64,000 nt of DNA from Volutella citrinella (taxonomy: Eukaryota > Ascomycota > Sordariomycetes > Hypocreales > Nectriaceae), in the NCBI GenBank assembly GCA_034401135.1, contig JAWZSP010000004.1, positions 1,798,001-1,862,000 of the forward strand, written 5' to 3'. The position numbers were made by a program, and so were the translations under genes. The notes beneath the pieces are model-generated. The model did not search any database and was not told where the DNA came from. It saw nothing but the letters and a program-made list of their open reading frames with translations. Positions 10,321-21,985 of the stretch are shown here, piece after piece (position 1 is the stretch's first letter; each line of letters begins with the position of its first letter).

Positions 10321-12213
10321 ATGGGGAAAGGAACCGACAAGCTCTACGTAAGTCACCAGAACATCCATACTGTATGCCCAATTGCGACTCTAACCCGTGG
10401 CGCATTCGCAGATTACCCATTCAGAATGGTCTTCGTCTGATGCCTACTCGGCCAGTGTGGGCGCCGGCGCCTCGTCGCGCGGTCGCCCAGGAGCTCCGTT
10501 CCGCCGTCTGCCCTTCAACTTTTGCGCCGCCAGCCTCCAGCCGTTCAAGAACCCCGTGTGCACGCCCGATGGCACCATCTTCGACGTCGAAGTCATCGGC
10601 GCCTGGCTGGACAAGCACCCAAACCAGAACCCCGTCAACGGCGAGCCCTTGCAGAAGCGCGACCTGATCAAGCTCAACTTCTCCAGAAACGCCGAGGGCG
10701 ACTCGTTGGGCGCTGGCCTCAGCGACGGCAAGGGAGACCTCATTGACCCCGTCACCTTCAAGGTCTTCACCGACAACACACACATCGTGGCCATCCGCCA
10801 TGGCAACTACGCAAATGTCTTCGCATGGGATACCGTCGAGCGGATGAATATCAAGCCAAAGATGTGGCGCGACCTGGTCGACGACCAAGAGTTTACGCGC
10901 GCCGACGTGATAACGCTGCAAGATCCGCAGAACGCCACCAGTCGCAACCTGGACCAGTTCAAGTTCCTGCAGGACGGCCACGAGGCGCAGCTCACCAAGG
11001 AGCAACAGGAGGAGCGCAGCGCCGGCAACATCAACACGAGCTCTCTGGGAAGCATGGGCGACAAGGTATCACGCGCCAAGGCCGCCGTGGAAAAGGCTCG
11101 CAAGGCCCGGGAGCTGGGCGCAGACGTCAACCGCAGCTCCGGCGCCCTAGCAAAGGCCGGAGGCCCCGAGGCCACTACTGTTGTCAGGCATTCGGGCATC
11201 CAAGATAAAAAGCTGGCTGCCAACTCGGCCGCGTACACCACAGGGAGGGCTGCTGCCAGCTTCACTAGCACCGGACTCACGCCGGAGACCAGCGGAGAGC
11301 GAGCCCTCCTGACTGACGAGGAGTTTATGCTGAAGCCCAAGCGGATCAAGACGAAGGGCTATGCCAGGCTGGAAACCAATCTAGGCGAGTTGACTCTGGA
11401 GCTGTATCCCGAGACGGCGCCCAAAGCCGTCTGGAACTTCGTCAAGCTGGCGCAAAAGGGGTACTACAAGGGGGTGGCCTTCCATCGCAATATTCCCAAC
11501 TTTATGATCCAGGGAGGTGACCCTTCAGGCACCGGCCGGGGCGGCACGAGCATCTGGGGGAAGTATTTCGATGATGAGTTTGACGGTCCCTTGACCCACG
11601 ATGCTCGTGGAACTCGTAAGTAGCACCGGGGTGTCAGGATGCCTCTTCCTTTTCCCTTTTCCTGCTGCCCCCTTTTTTTTAGCATCTTTGTCTAACTGGC
11701 GCAGTGTCCATGGCCAACAAGGGCAAAAACACCAACTCAAGCCAGTTCTTCATCACATACAAGCCGACGCCCCATCTAGACCGCAAGCACACCATCTTTG
11801 GCCGTGTCGCCTCGGGCTTGGAGGCGCTGAGGAAGATGGAAGACGTCCCCACTGACGGTTCCAATCGACCCCTCAACAAGATCGTCATCAAGGACGTCGT
11901 GGTTTTCGTGGACCCCTTTGCCGAGTTCCAGGCCCAAAGGCAGGAGACGGAGCGCCGGTCACGCGAAAACGAGGAGATTCGCCTCAAGGGCGGGACCGAC
12001 GATGACAAGACGACCTGGACGGGCAAGCGTATCCGAAACGACGGCACTATCGAGTCTGCCAACGGCAAGGAGAGCGTGGGCAAGTACCTCAAAAGCGCCG
12101 TTCCGGAGGCTGCAACCACCACGCAAGCCGACCTGGATGACGTCGATACATGGGAGGGCCCTTCACGAAAAAAGCTGAAAAGCGCAGGGTTCGGAAACTT
12201 TGACGGCTGGTAA
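10321..12213 (+). CDS. CYP8: U-box cyclophilin, peptidyl-prolyl isomerase (PPIL2/Cyp8 type)
   Basis: Three exons (10321-10347, 10412-11615, 11705-12213) give 579 residues. The first exon encodes only MGKGTDKLY; both introns carry CTAAC near the acceptor. A modified U-box spans about 43-100 ([18 protein letters not shown]) and a second U-box-like strand region follows ([20 protein letters not shown]). A charged linker (200-320) leads to a full cyclophilin domain (about 324-480) with [15 protein letters not shown] (catalytic Arg 368), [11 protein letters not shown] and [10 protein letters not shown]. The C-terminal tail is lysine- and glutamate-rich. The family joins ubiquitin-ligase-like and prolyl isomerase modules. 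Human PPIL2 associates with the spliceosome and the fission yeast relative is Cyp8. The catalytic Arg, Phe and Gln residues are intact, so isomerase activity is expected. The downstream neighbour converges with a 252-bp spacer. Confidence 0.94.
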
Positions 12214-12465
12214 GAGCACGAGCATGCCCATCTCAGGCACTTATGCATACGCGCCTGGTGTGCATTCCGCTGGTCCCGTTTGCAATACTCTATATACCCA
12301 ACACCCCGTACTCGCCAGCGCCATCTATTCCGTTCAAACATATCCAAAGCAACCTAACTTCCTCGCTTGCAATTCCAAAAGCTTTTAAAACCCCAGGGTA
12401 CATCGAGACCCGCCCGGGTTCTATCTGTCCACCTTTCCCCGACATTGATAGAATGCGGTATAGAT

Positions 12466-14650
12466 CTATGCCACCATCTCGTTGATTAACACATCAGAAA
12501 ACGGCGGGAGCTTCTCAAGCAGAGTAGAAGTCGGTACTGTGGGCTCGATTTTTGTTTGCAGCAAGCCCGCCACCACCTTGGCCTGTTCCAAGCCCGTCTC
12601 CTGGTGGATCGCATGGAGACATTTGATGGCGTACTGCTTCGCATCTGGAGAGCAAGAAGACGAGAAGCCAAGGATGTACAGAGGCCAGATGATGGTGTGG
12701 CTCGCAGATGCCAGGGTCATGAAACGCTCAGCATCGTCTTGGTGGTGTTGAACCTGCGCCGGATCCAAGAGTGTCGCCCTGCTCAGCCTTTCGGGCAGTT
12801 CAGGGCAGGCGACGGGCGAGTCATCCCGGGACCCTGGTGCGAGGGGAGGCGATAGTACACCATACTGCGGCCGCATGGTCACCGAAACCGGCCCGTCCGA
12901 TAGTTCATGGGAATCGTGGAAGCTTACAATCCCGAAATGCTGGGGTAGGCTGGCAACAATAGCCTTCCCTAGAGCTTCCTGGAGTTTGATCGTCCTGGCC
13001 AGTTGGTGGCGGTGGTGTTCCGGTAGCGACGTAACATCGATAGTATCCGAGCCTGAATGTAGTTGTTCAAGAATCGTCTCCAGGACCAACATTCGAATTG
13101 AGCGGATGCCGTTCCAAGTCGTCGCCTCGAGCAGCCCAGGGTAAACTAGGCAGTCCTGGCCAAAAACGTGAGGCTCCGGGCGAGTCAATCTAATACGTCG
13201 GTATCTCCATGACGGTGGAAGCTCCGACAAAATGGCCGAAAACTCATCATCAATGCAGGTCAGTTGGCTGATGATCTCGTCCATGTCGCACAGCTTGCCC
13301 GTCTTGATGTCGTGCCGGGCCTGGAGAGCCTTGTAAATGGGGTTGGAAAACCGCCACGCTGGGCTGTCCATCTCCTGCTCGGGCGTCAATTCGTTGCGAA
13401 GATTAATCATGGCCTGGGGCATGGGCAAATTGCTCTGAATACAGCTGATGAGAACGGAGTGCGAGAGCATCAAAAACATACGGACTCCCGCCCGCGTTCG
13501 AAACTGCGCCGAGCCTCTCATGCTGGCTAGGGCGGCGGCACCATTGACGTGGTCCTTCCATGCCCGCATCGTCTGCGGACTGCGCCCAGATATGAACTCG
13601 TAGGTCCCGAGGATCAAAACAGCAAGCATAGTGGTGTCCTTGGCGGCCTCGACAGGATCCCGAAGACATGCGTGCGTGAGCTGCAACGCAAGAGCATAGC
13701 TCTGGCGTGCCCTTGTCATGGTTTCATGGCTTCCGGGTAGTTGTGAGAGGCCGGCAAGGCCTACAGCCGTCATGCTCAAAGTAACAGGGTCGAGCTGAGC
13801 AAGAGACGAGTCCGGAGGCTTCCAGACATCATAGATGAAGGAATAGTTCTGGTTACACCCTGAATCTGCGGCGACGTATCGTGAGAAGAAGAACGCAGTC
13901 CCTCGTTCCTGTAGGGAGGATGAAAAGGCGTCACCAAGTAGATCCGCATCGGAGTAGTCACCAGTCTCTGTCCCAACGCTATCCTCATCGCCATCCTGAC
14001 TCTCGTTGGAAGACAAAGAGGCATTGCTCATCGGTGTGAGGGCTGCGAGGACAGGCCCTCGCCGACAGGTCGCCGCAGGCTTGGCATTGGACTGTGCTCT
14101 GACGGGCGTTGAATTTGACGCTGAGGCTAGGGCTGAAGTTGTCTTCGGATTAGACTTGGCACTTGATGCCGCCTTTACTTTTGGCTTTGGCGGCTGCGGG
14201 CGACTCGGCTTGGTGGGACGAGATGGCGAGGCGGGGACGGCGGCCGCTGATGTTTTCTTCTGGGACTTGTGCGCTCGCCTCCTCGTTGCCTTGCTAATGA
14301 CATGAGAGGTCTCGTTGCGGATCATAAGATCCACGAGGTTCCGGTAACCAGGGCAAGCCTGGCGACGCTTGTCGCACTGGCCGCATGTTGGTTCCCCTTG
14401 GTCGCACTGCAAGATAGGGCAAAGAGGTTAGCGAGACAGGCTTCGCGGGCCGAGCCGATGAGGCCGACAGCGGGACAACGGCGCAAGGATCCTTAACCCA
14501 GGCAAGTAGGTTATGATTACTCGCCAGAGGGATTCGCCAGGAGGGGGAGGGAATTGGGGAGTGTACGAGGCAAGATCAGGCAGTACTCACGCGGATCTTG
14601 CGTTCACGACAGGCAGAACAGCCCTTGGAGGGCTTTCCACAGTAAACCAT
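12466..14650 (-). CDS. Zn2Cys6 transcription factor A
   Basis: Two exons on the minus strand (14591-14650, 12466-14406) give 666 residues. The 20-codon first exon ends after MVYCGKPSKGCSACRERKIR and the second starts CDQGEPTCGQCDKRRQACPGY, together a complete binuclear zinc cluster (six cysteines). A 184-nt intron, long for this window, splits the cluster. Residues about 60-150 are a basic, Ala/Ser/Pro-rich linker. The rest is helical, with FFFSRYVAADSG and DPVTLSMTAVGLAGLSQL, as in the fungal-specific regulators grouped as DUF3468. Target genes cannot be read from the sequence. The gene is a paralogue of the regulator at 36699-38679: same first-exon length, same intron position and matching residues (CPGYR, LM-R-E-S-VI-KA). 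The next gene on the same strand is the GH16 protein, but 1.7 kb away, so co-regulation is only a possibility. Confidence 0.9.
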
Positions 14651-16377
14651 TGGGTGCGTGAAGGCCGTTGCAAGTTTGGGCTTTGGCTGGGGACGCGATG
14701 GCGCTCTAATAGGCGGGCTGGCGGGTGGTGGTGTGTGGCTGACAAAATGTGGGGAGTAATTAATCGCCTGAAAGGAGTGATGCCGCGACTCTGTCCTAGG
14801 GCGACGGGCTCGGAGGTTTCGATGCTAATAAAATTGAAGAGGGACCCAGAGAGGCGAGAGAAGACAGTGTCGCGCGGACCAAGGATGAGGGACTTGATAC
14901 ACTCTTAGGGCTGTGGCATGATGATGGCTCGCAAGCAAGAGGAGGGTCTGCTTCGACTCGCGCCCATGCAAACAGCTGGGAGACGCCAAGCTCGTGATTG
15001 AAATGCGCCAACCGCGGACCGGCGTGGGCATACGCACGCAGTAGTTTAGTCGGCTTCCGACGAGTGGCTTCGGGCTTGGGCTTGGGCGATGCAAGTAACG
15101 AACGTACGTTGGCAAGCGAGCTGAATCCGCCACGCAGCGTTGGTCGTCTTGTGTGCTACTATCGCCGATGGAAGCGACCAAAACCAAGAAGCTGATTGCG
15201 CTATGCCGCGGGAAAATCGGCGGGCATGGGAGGAAGAAAGCCTTGCGACCTGGCCGGCGGGGGAGAGGGCTGACGTGAGAATATAAGTGTGATTTCCCAG
15301 ATCGGTCGTGAAGGGTGGAGGAGGGGATTAAAGAGTTAGGTTGAGGTATGTAGCGAAGTACTGGGGATAGCAGCAGGTCTGCGCGGAGTAGTAGGTCTTG
15401 CCGTCCTACACTCCTGCTTCCCGCGCATGTACGCGCATGCACTGCTGTATGTAGCGCCTCAGTGGCAGCCAGTCCTGGTATCCGGCCGGTAGGGCTGATC
15501 GGGCGGAAGAGCCCCTCCCCTCTCACTTGTTCACTTCCTACCACCGGACTTGTGCAATACTCCTGCTACATACTGTCTACCTGGTACGCAACGTGTATGG
15601 ACTGGCCGCACCACACGTAACCGCCGCCAGATGAGTCGATGCCATGAATCATGGGCCGCTCTCTGTGTGCCAATGGCGTTGGGCTCTCGGGTGCGAGATG
15701 CAGCAAGAAAGGGGCACCAAACACCCTGTGCAGTGCATGTAGGGGCGCAGTCACAAGGCTGTGTGTGCATGCCAACCTACCACAACCTACCACCGGCCCT
15801 TCGCCTCCACCCTCCCAGGCCAAGTTGGCCAGCCTGCTTCTGCTCGACGGCTGCTTTTGGTGCAATGCATACCCGTACACGCGACCGACCTACTGCAGCC
15901 CGAGCAGCTCCGCTCCGCCATTTCCTCTCTTGCCTCTCTACTACGTAGTAACCAACCAGCCGCTCATCTGTCGTCGACCCTGGAATCAGCCACGTACCAA
16001 AGCCACCGTGCAATAGTCTCCGGTCATCTTCCCACAAGCGCAGCACCACTGGCACACTAGCACCACCAATGCAGCCATCCCTCGGCGGGTATGCGGCCAC
16101 ACCAGCCTTCGAGAAGCCTGGATACCTAATCCGGTAGGTCTTGAGGCCTTTGAGGCACATGATGGCTTACTCTGTGGCTGTGTGCATTGAGTTCCTTGTT
16201 CTAGACGAGCCAGCCTATGGAAACGGGCAACAAATACCTATCAAATGAGTCCCCGAGTCCATCTTTTAGCATACTCGCCTCCAATCACGGATGGCACCAT
16301 ACTACCAACATGTAGACACACATACCCCGTCATGGCCTCCGGCTCCTTCTTGCCCGAACCACGAATTCTTGGATCTT
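14651..16377. other. Intergenic region upstream of Zn2Cys6 factor A
   Basis: The stretch lies between the start of regulator A and the stop of the GH16 gene, both on the minus strand. It must hold the regulator's promoter and the GH16 3' UTR. A 239-codon minus frame (14825-15544) shows no domain and has the Ser/Pro/Leu bias of pyrimidine-rich leader DNA, so I do not call it a gene. Confidence 0.6.
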
Positions 16378-17540
16378 TTATGTTATGCTCAACAAATCTA
16401 AGGCGGTCAAGCAGGCCAAGGCCAGTCCCAAATCGACCCACGGCGCTCGACTGATTTCACCGTTACCCTCCTTGTCATGGTGTTCCAAAGCCCCAGCATC
16501 CTCACCAGACCGCGGCTCCTGACCATCAGCACCAAAGAATTCCCCTCCTGTGCTGGCATTTATTGCTGTTACGTCTGGTATCAAGCACGCAGCCCCAGAT
16601 CCATTTGCCTGCTGGCAAGAGCGACTGGATGCTTCTTGGACTGCTTTTTCGGATGAATTGAAGTATGCTTTGACATAGCTGACGATGAGCGCTGCGTCGC
16701 GCCTTGGCGGACCCCCGGACCACTTCTCGTTACCGTTGCTCCAGTGTTGGAGTATAAGGTGGCCTGCTGCTGTGGGCATGGCACTGCCGTTCATCTGCGC
16801 TATGAGCTTGCTGTCGGCGTAGAAATCCACGTTGCCAGGGACAAAATCGATTCGGTACTCGTGGAAGCCAGCGGTTGGGTCAAAGCCCAGGTTGATCTTT
16901 GAGTAAGTTCCCGTCTTGCTGGCATCGAACCCGGCGTCCATGGACAGACAGGACTGTACAACAAGGTGAATGGGGAAAACGCCTCTTTGGTGGTCGAATT
17001 CTTGAGACAGAAACTCGATATCAATCTCCTGGGTGTCGTTGAAATACTTCAAACAAGCAGCGGTGTTCAGCACGAGCCTGGTACGATGGGAAGAATACAT
17101 TTGCTTACCCAGAAGAAAGCAGCACAGGTGCCGCTTACAGCCGTTAATTTGAGTCCTGCACGGTACGATCCCCAATGAAGGTCCATCCTCGAAGTGTCAA
17201 GCTCGGCTGCTGGTACATTGCCATGGTCAATATCGTGGCTTACACGGAGTTCGATACCAGTTCCCGCGCTCCCAGCTGCCGTTGCAACATTCTCGGGGGC
17301 AAAGGCTTTGCCGTATGGACCCCGGGAATCTTCGACTGAGACGTTGAATTGTTGTCGTACCCAGTCAGCTTCGCGGTGGATGCGGTGCTCGTCAGTGAAA
17401 TCCGTCTCCAGCGCCTCCATGAACACGACTCGTTCGTTCTGACTTGCTCGGCCAACTGAGTAACCACACTCACACAGCCCAGATGCAGCCCAGGGCGTGA
17501 AGAGCGTCGCCAGGGCGAGATAGGGGAGGGCGAAGTTCAT
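16378..17540 (-). CDS. Glycoside hydrolase family 16 protein, probably GPI-anchored
   Basis: Two exons on the minus strand (17109-17540, 16378-17046) encode 366 residues. A signal peptide (1-21) is followed by CECGYSV and FMEALETDF. The GH16 signature is intact: EIDIEF with nucleophile Glu151, Asp153 and acid/base Glu155, preceded by YFNDTQ. Later conserved patches are GFHEYRIDFVPGNVDFYAD and LILQHWSNGNEKWSGGPPRRD, the lectin-like jelly-roll of the family. The tail is Ser/Gly-rich and ends in an uncharged helix (about 348-366), which looks like a GPI-anchor signal. The likely role is cleaving or remodelling beta-1,3(4)-glucan at the cell wall. The exact substrate cannot be assigned, and it is not an obvious Crh-type transglycosylase, as no chitin-binding module is present. 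The 62-nt intron splits the domain just before the catalytic strand. Confidence 0.87.
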
Positions 17541-18748
17541 AACGAAGGGAACAGAAGCGCAGGCACAAGGTGAACGCAAGTGTCTCGTTGGCAGCAACTG
17601 GGTATTGAAATGGGGAAACCTGTGGAGTGGGACATCGTGCGACAGTCAGAGAGCCGTGTATTGCTGGCCGTTGTCGAAGTAGGAACGAAGGCAGTGTGCC
17701 AAGATCAACGACGCGGGAAGGAACAAGAAGAGGCAGGAGTCAACGGCGACTTTCGAATTCGTCAGTGACCAACTACTCGTCCCAGGCACTGTGGCCCCAG
17801 CTACCGTCTGCCGACGTTCAATTGCACAAGCACATGTCACGGGGGCCTTTGTTGACAAGGAATACCACATGATTATTCAAGAACACACTAATCATCTATA
17901 CACGAGTGAACGGGCCAGCCTCCTCGACGGTGCGCGGCGCCCGGCCGTCCCATGGCCCTTCTAGGCCCAGCAACATCCCGTGCATTGCGCTTCCAGAATG
18001 TGGCCACAAATAAGCAATCTGTATATCGAACAAGGTATCTGAGAGAAATTCAATGAAGAAGTGGCAGAGCCAGCGTCAAGGAAACAGCCAGGACCAAGGA
18101 CCAAGGAAACCATAGGAAATTGCAACGAGTCCACCAAGATGTAAACCAAAAGAAACCAAAAGAAACCCATGACAAATAGTACAGACATAAGGAAAGTTGA
18201 TACCGAGGGAATGACAAGCAAGATGGCCGAGGAGAAGTGTCCTCAACGCAGCAGCGGTGTCAAGCAAATCGGAGCACGCACGAGACTGCCAGATCTCAAA
18301 TAAGCGCCCCCCCAATCGCTCTGCGACACCAGTATAGGGACGTGTTTGCCGTTTCACGTTCCCGTTGCCTCCAATTATAGCCAAAGACTCCCAGACTATG
18401 CCTGAGCAAAAACCAATAAAAGAAAAGCAAAAAAGCAAATGATACGCCAATGAGATAGGCAAACTCAACGAAATGCAGAGACCGCGAACAGCCCGCCCTG
18501 TCTCGGGCATCGCGAAGGAAATAATGAAATAGTACTGCCAGGAGGATCACTCTGGTAGGATCAACAACCACCAGTCAACTCCTTCCCAATATCCTTCGCG
18601 CCACATAGCCGAAAGGAAGCCAACGTAATAAACTTGAAGTCAACTAACAAATGAGGTATATGCTTAGGAGAAGAAGAGAAAAACAAACGAAAGGTCCAGT
18701 CCAGCCTGGATACATAGGAGAAGTCGTTTCAATCATCGCCGATTATTA
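17541..18748. other. Intergenic region, GH16 promoter and C2H2 factor 3' flank
   Basis: No supportable gene. The part near 18000-18700 is AT-rich with many short A runs and probably contains the 3' UTR of the C2H2 regulator; the part near 17541-17900 would be the GH16 promoter. Confidence 0.6.
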
Positions 18749-21317
18749 TTAGTACACGCTGTCCTCGTCAGCTCCCTGTGAGGTCATCGAGGGAGTTGAC
18801 ACATTCGAGGAAGCTTCAGGATCGTCGACATAGCCGACGAGGGCCTGAGAATGCAGCTTGAAGGACTCGCCCATCAGACGGGTGATTCTGTCAAATATGT
18901 TAGATTACAACTCAAGAGTGGCGAATATGGATGGTGTTGCTTACCCCCAAACTACGACCTCGTCGAGCATAGAGCCCCAGAGGCGAGCGACAACCGAGCT
19001 CAGTTGCGACATATAGGTCTCATCAAGATCCTTGGCAAAGAGTTGGCGTACTTTGTTGTACATGGCCAGTTCATCCTGAGTCGCGGGTTCCTCGTCATGT
19101 TCCAGACGATAGAGCCAGAGAGACAGGATAATCATCAGGTCCATGCCACAAAGCGGGTGCTCCACACTCCAGTTGGTTGGAGATGTGCGAGCAACCCATC
19201 GTACACCTTGCAAAACAGCTGTCTCGATACAGTTGTAGCATTCCTCAATGACCTTGATCATTTCGCTCGAGCGCTTCACGCGATCACGAGCATGAGACAT
19301 GGCAGCAGCAACCTCGTATGGGTCGTGATATCTCAGTGCCTCTTGGATCGCCTTAAGATCAACTTCGAGACGGGCACGGGCATTGCGATACATTGCCTTG
19401 GCGTTGAAGATGAGCGGGTGGCCCTTGTGAGGAGCACTCAGTGGTACGGTAACGGACTCAGTCTCACATTGGTCGAGAGATTTCTCCCACGTCTCCAGTG
19501 CGAGGCGCAGCTTATACTCGGTCACAACGTCTTGGAGCGCTTCGGGGCTGCGCTTGTGGTACCAGACCTCGAGGAAGAGAGCATTTATCATGACCCGGGT
19601 TGCAAACGCACTATACTTCAGCTTCTCGCCTTGGAAAAGGTTGTCGTGCGCCTCCATGAAAGTGACGGCCGTGGCTCCCTTGAGCTGCTCCTGCCACATG
19701 TTCTCATCTGAGACTTGAAGATTCCAAAGACCTTCTGTGGAAGGTAGCTGAAGGTCTTCAAACTCGTTGAAGCTGATGGCTGGGGTGTGGTTGTAGGTCA
19801 TCGTCAAAAGCCCGAAGAAGATGTACACCGCGTAGTACGTGCGTCGGCATCCTTCATCTTCAACCCACTCGGAGCGGGTTGGCGAAGCATTCCCGCGAGC
19901 TTCCTGTCGTAGCTTCAGTTCATAGCGATTTCCAGCCACCATGTTTGCAAGCAGGCTCTTGATAGAGCATGCCCACTCAAGTCCCTTGGGGTCACCACTC
20001 CAGCTGGCAAAGATCATGTTCAGGAGAGAGCTCTGCATGGTCCAAAGAGGACACTTGCGAGAGCTGAAGTTCTCCTTATTTTGGAGGAATTGATTGACCA
20101 TGACTTTGGAGCCAATGTGAAGCATGTAGGCTTGATCCTGATCAAAGGCGTAGAGAGCACCAATGCTGAGGACGGCGAGCAGCAAGGGTGGTGACACAGT
20201 GGTCGGGTTGAATGACGCAGGATGCAAGAACGGAAGATGGTGGTGAAAGAGGCCAAAGTACGTCGAAAGGTAACGGTTCAGGGAACCAAGCCCGGGGAGA
20301 CGGAAGCCTTCAGGAATGGCATGTTCGCTATCGTTGTTGCGAATGTGATCCAAAATGGCATTGCGCTCGTCGTCGGTGGCAACCTGCGGGGCCTTGAATC
20401 CAGCTTGCGCGGGTTCGGACATCCAAGGACTCTGAGAAACAGCACTCTCCGCGCCCTTGGGCAATGAGTTGATCATTGATTGTAAAGCAGGAACCAGCCC
20501 GTTACAGCCTGGTCCACCGATGGGAGGCAGCTGATTTGAGTGAGGCTGAAGAGTGCTTCCGCTGGTGAAAGACTGCTGAGACTCGAAGGAACCGGAGGCG
20601 CTGGAAGTGATTGAATGCGTTTTCGCGTCGGCCACAGACTGGGGCATGAATCCATCCCAGTGCATCTGGGGAAGAGCGATGGCGCCAGATGGGTAGGTCA
20701 CCGTGGACTCCATGACAGAGGCGCCATGGGGAGAATAAGCCATGGATGGGCTGTCTTCGTAAGAACTCTCGTCGCCTCGAATGGCGGCGGTGGCCTTGTG
20801 ATGCAAGTCAGCCACGAGCATAGCAGCGGCCTCCACATCAAAGAGTCCATCGCTGTTGGCTTCCATTTGCTCTAGCGCAGACGTGTCGATAGCGATGGAT
20901 GACTTGGACGGGGTGTTGATTGCACGGGTTTTGGGCCCAGCTCGGCGCTTCCCATCGCTGTGCAACGGGATGCCACCATCTTTGGCATGGACGGTACGGT
21001 CATGTCGGAGGAGTAAGTCGCGGCGCACGAAGGTGCTTCTGCACTTCATGCATTTGAAAGGACGTTCCTTGGTATCTGCGATCGAGTTAGCAAAGATTGA
21101 CACAAGAAGTAGCTATGAGTCAAGCTACAGAAGGGGAGGCTTGGAGTCTGGGAAAACACATACGGGATCGTTCGTGACGACTGCGGTGTTCACTTCTGCT
21201 AAAGGCTCGATTGCAAAACTGGCACTTGTACTTGCGCTCAGGCGCCAGTGAGGCCTTTCGCGATGAGGGGGTCGAGGCCGCCGGGGGCGGAAGAACTGCA
21301 ACGCTTGCACCAGGCAT
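18749..21317 (-). CDS. C2H2 zinc finger/fungal-specific domain transcription factor
   Basis: Three exons on the minus strand (21164-21317, 18945-21075, 18749-18887) encode 807 residues. Two tandem C2H2 fingers are complete: Cys32, Cys35, His48, His52 and Cys60, Cys63, His76, His81, linked by TKERPF. The first intron splits the codon of His52, so only the spliced form has finger 1. Residues about 100-260 are Ser/Gln-rich and probably disordered. A fungal-specific regulatory domain (about 285-700) contains RLPGLGSLNRYLSTYFGLFHHHLPFLHPASF. The last exon is easily missed, because the main frame runs into a stop three bases past the splice donor. Splicing adds GITRLMGESFKLHSQALVGY and an acidic tail ending DEDSVY. 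C2H2 proteins of this layout regulate metabolism and development in ascomycetes, but I cannot name a specific orthologue. It is divergent from CDC25 across a 6.6 kb gap. Confidence 0.88.
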
Positions 21318-21824
21318 GTTGATAGATTTAGTTGCGATTCGTTGCGGCGGACAGTGGCAGCAAGGCGGCGCTGTGTTCAGGCCCTTGGGCTAACGCGGCA
21401 GCACGATGGTTGAAATCGTCTGGGTTGGTAGGCTCTTGATGTTGCTCTTGGACACTCTCGCTCTCGACTCCGAGCAGCTCGCTCGGGCGCGCTCCCGTAG
21501 GCTTTAAAGGGTGACAACGGTGGCCTGGAACGTGATGATGGTCATTGGATTCGGTTGATTGCTGGTCATGGAAAGGTATGCGGTAAGGTTGGTGATGGGC
21601 GAAGGCTCTTGATGGCCTCGGCGAAGCAGTGTACCGGTTGGGCGGGCGGGGGATGGTGTGCGATGGACAAAGAGGGGATGATTAGAGAGGGTTGGTGATG
21701 GCGGAGGTGGGAGGGAATAAAAGCGAGGAGACCTGGAGGAGCAGCCAGCAGGTCGCAGGGAAAGGCAAGAGGGGCGGGAGGGGGAATCCGGAGGGGGGAG
21801 CCAGCCGGGACGGATACAGAGTAC

Positions 21825-21985
21825 GGGGGGGGGGGTGGGTGACCTATTTTTTGGGTGGGGGGAGGAGGGGAAACCGAACTGAGCTCGAGGGAGGGAAGGG
21901 GGGCCAAGGCGTGCGAAGGCGCGAGGGAGGCCGACGGGACGACAGGACAGGAAAAGAGGGGGGATGTGAGAGGCGGGGGGGGGGG
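21825..21985. repeat. G-homopolymer-rich polypurine tract
   Basis: Two runs of eleven G (21825-21835 and 21975-21985) lie in a plus strand that is almost all G and A for some 400 bp. On the minus strand this is a polypyrimidine leader 0.5-0.7 kb upstream of the C2H2 factor start. Such DNA could form quadruplex or triplex structures; that is inference. Confidence 0.6.

Noticed and set aside
14825..15544. 239-codon minus-strand frame upstream of Zn2Cys6 factor A
   Set aside because: Composition is Ser/Pro/Leu/Arg from pyrimidine-rich leader DNA, with no domain, signal peptide or splice pattern.
12466..17540. A secondary-metabolite or wall-degradation cluster around regulator A, the GH16 gene and the C2H2 regulator
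   Set aside because: No core synthase, transporter or P450 is present and the spacers are long; adjacency of regulators and one hydrolase is not a cluster.
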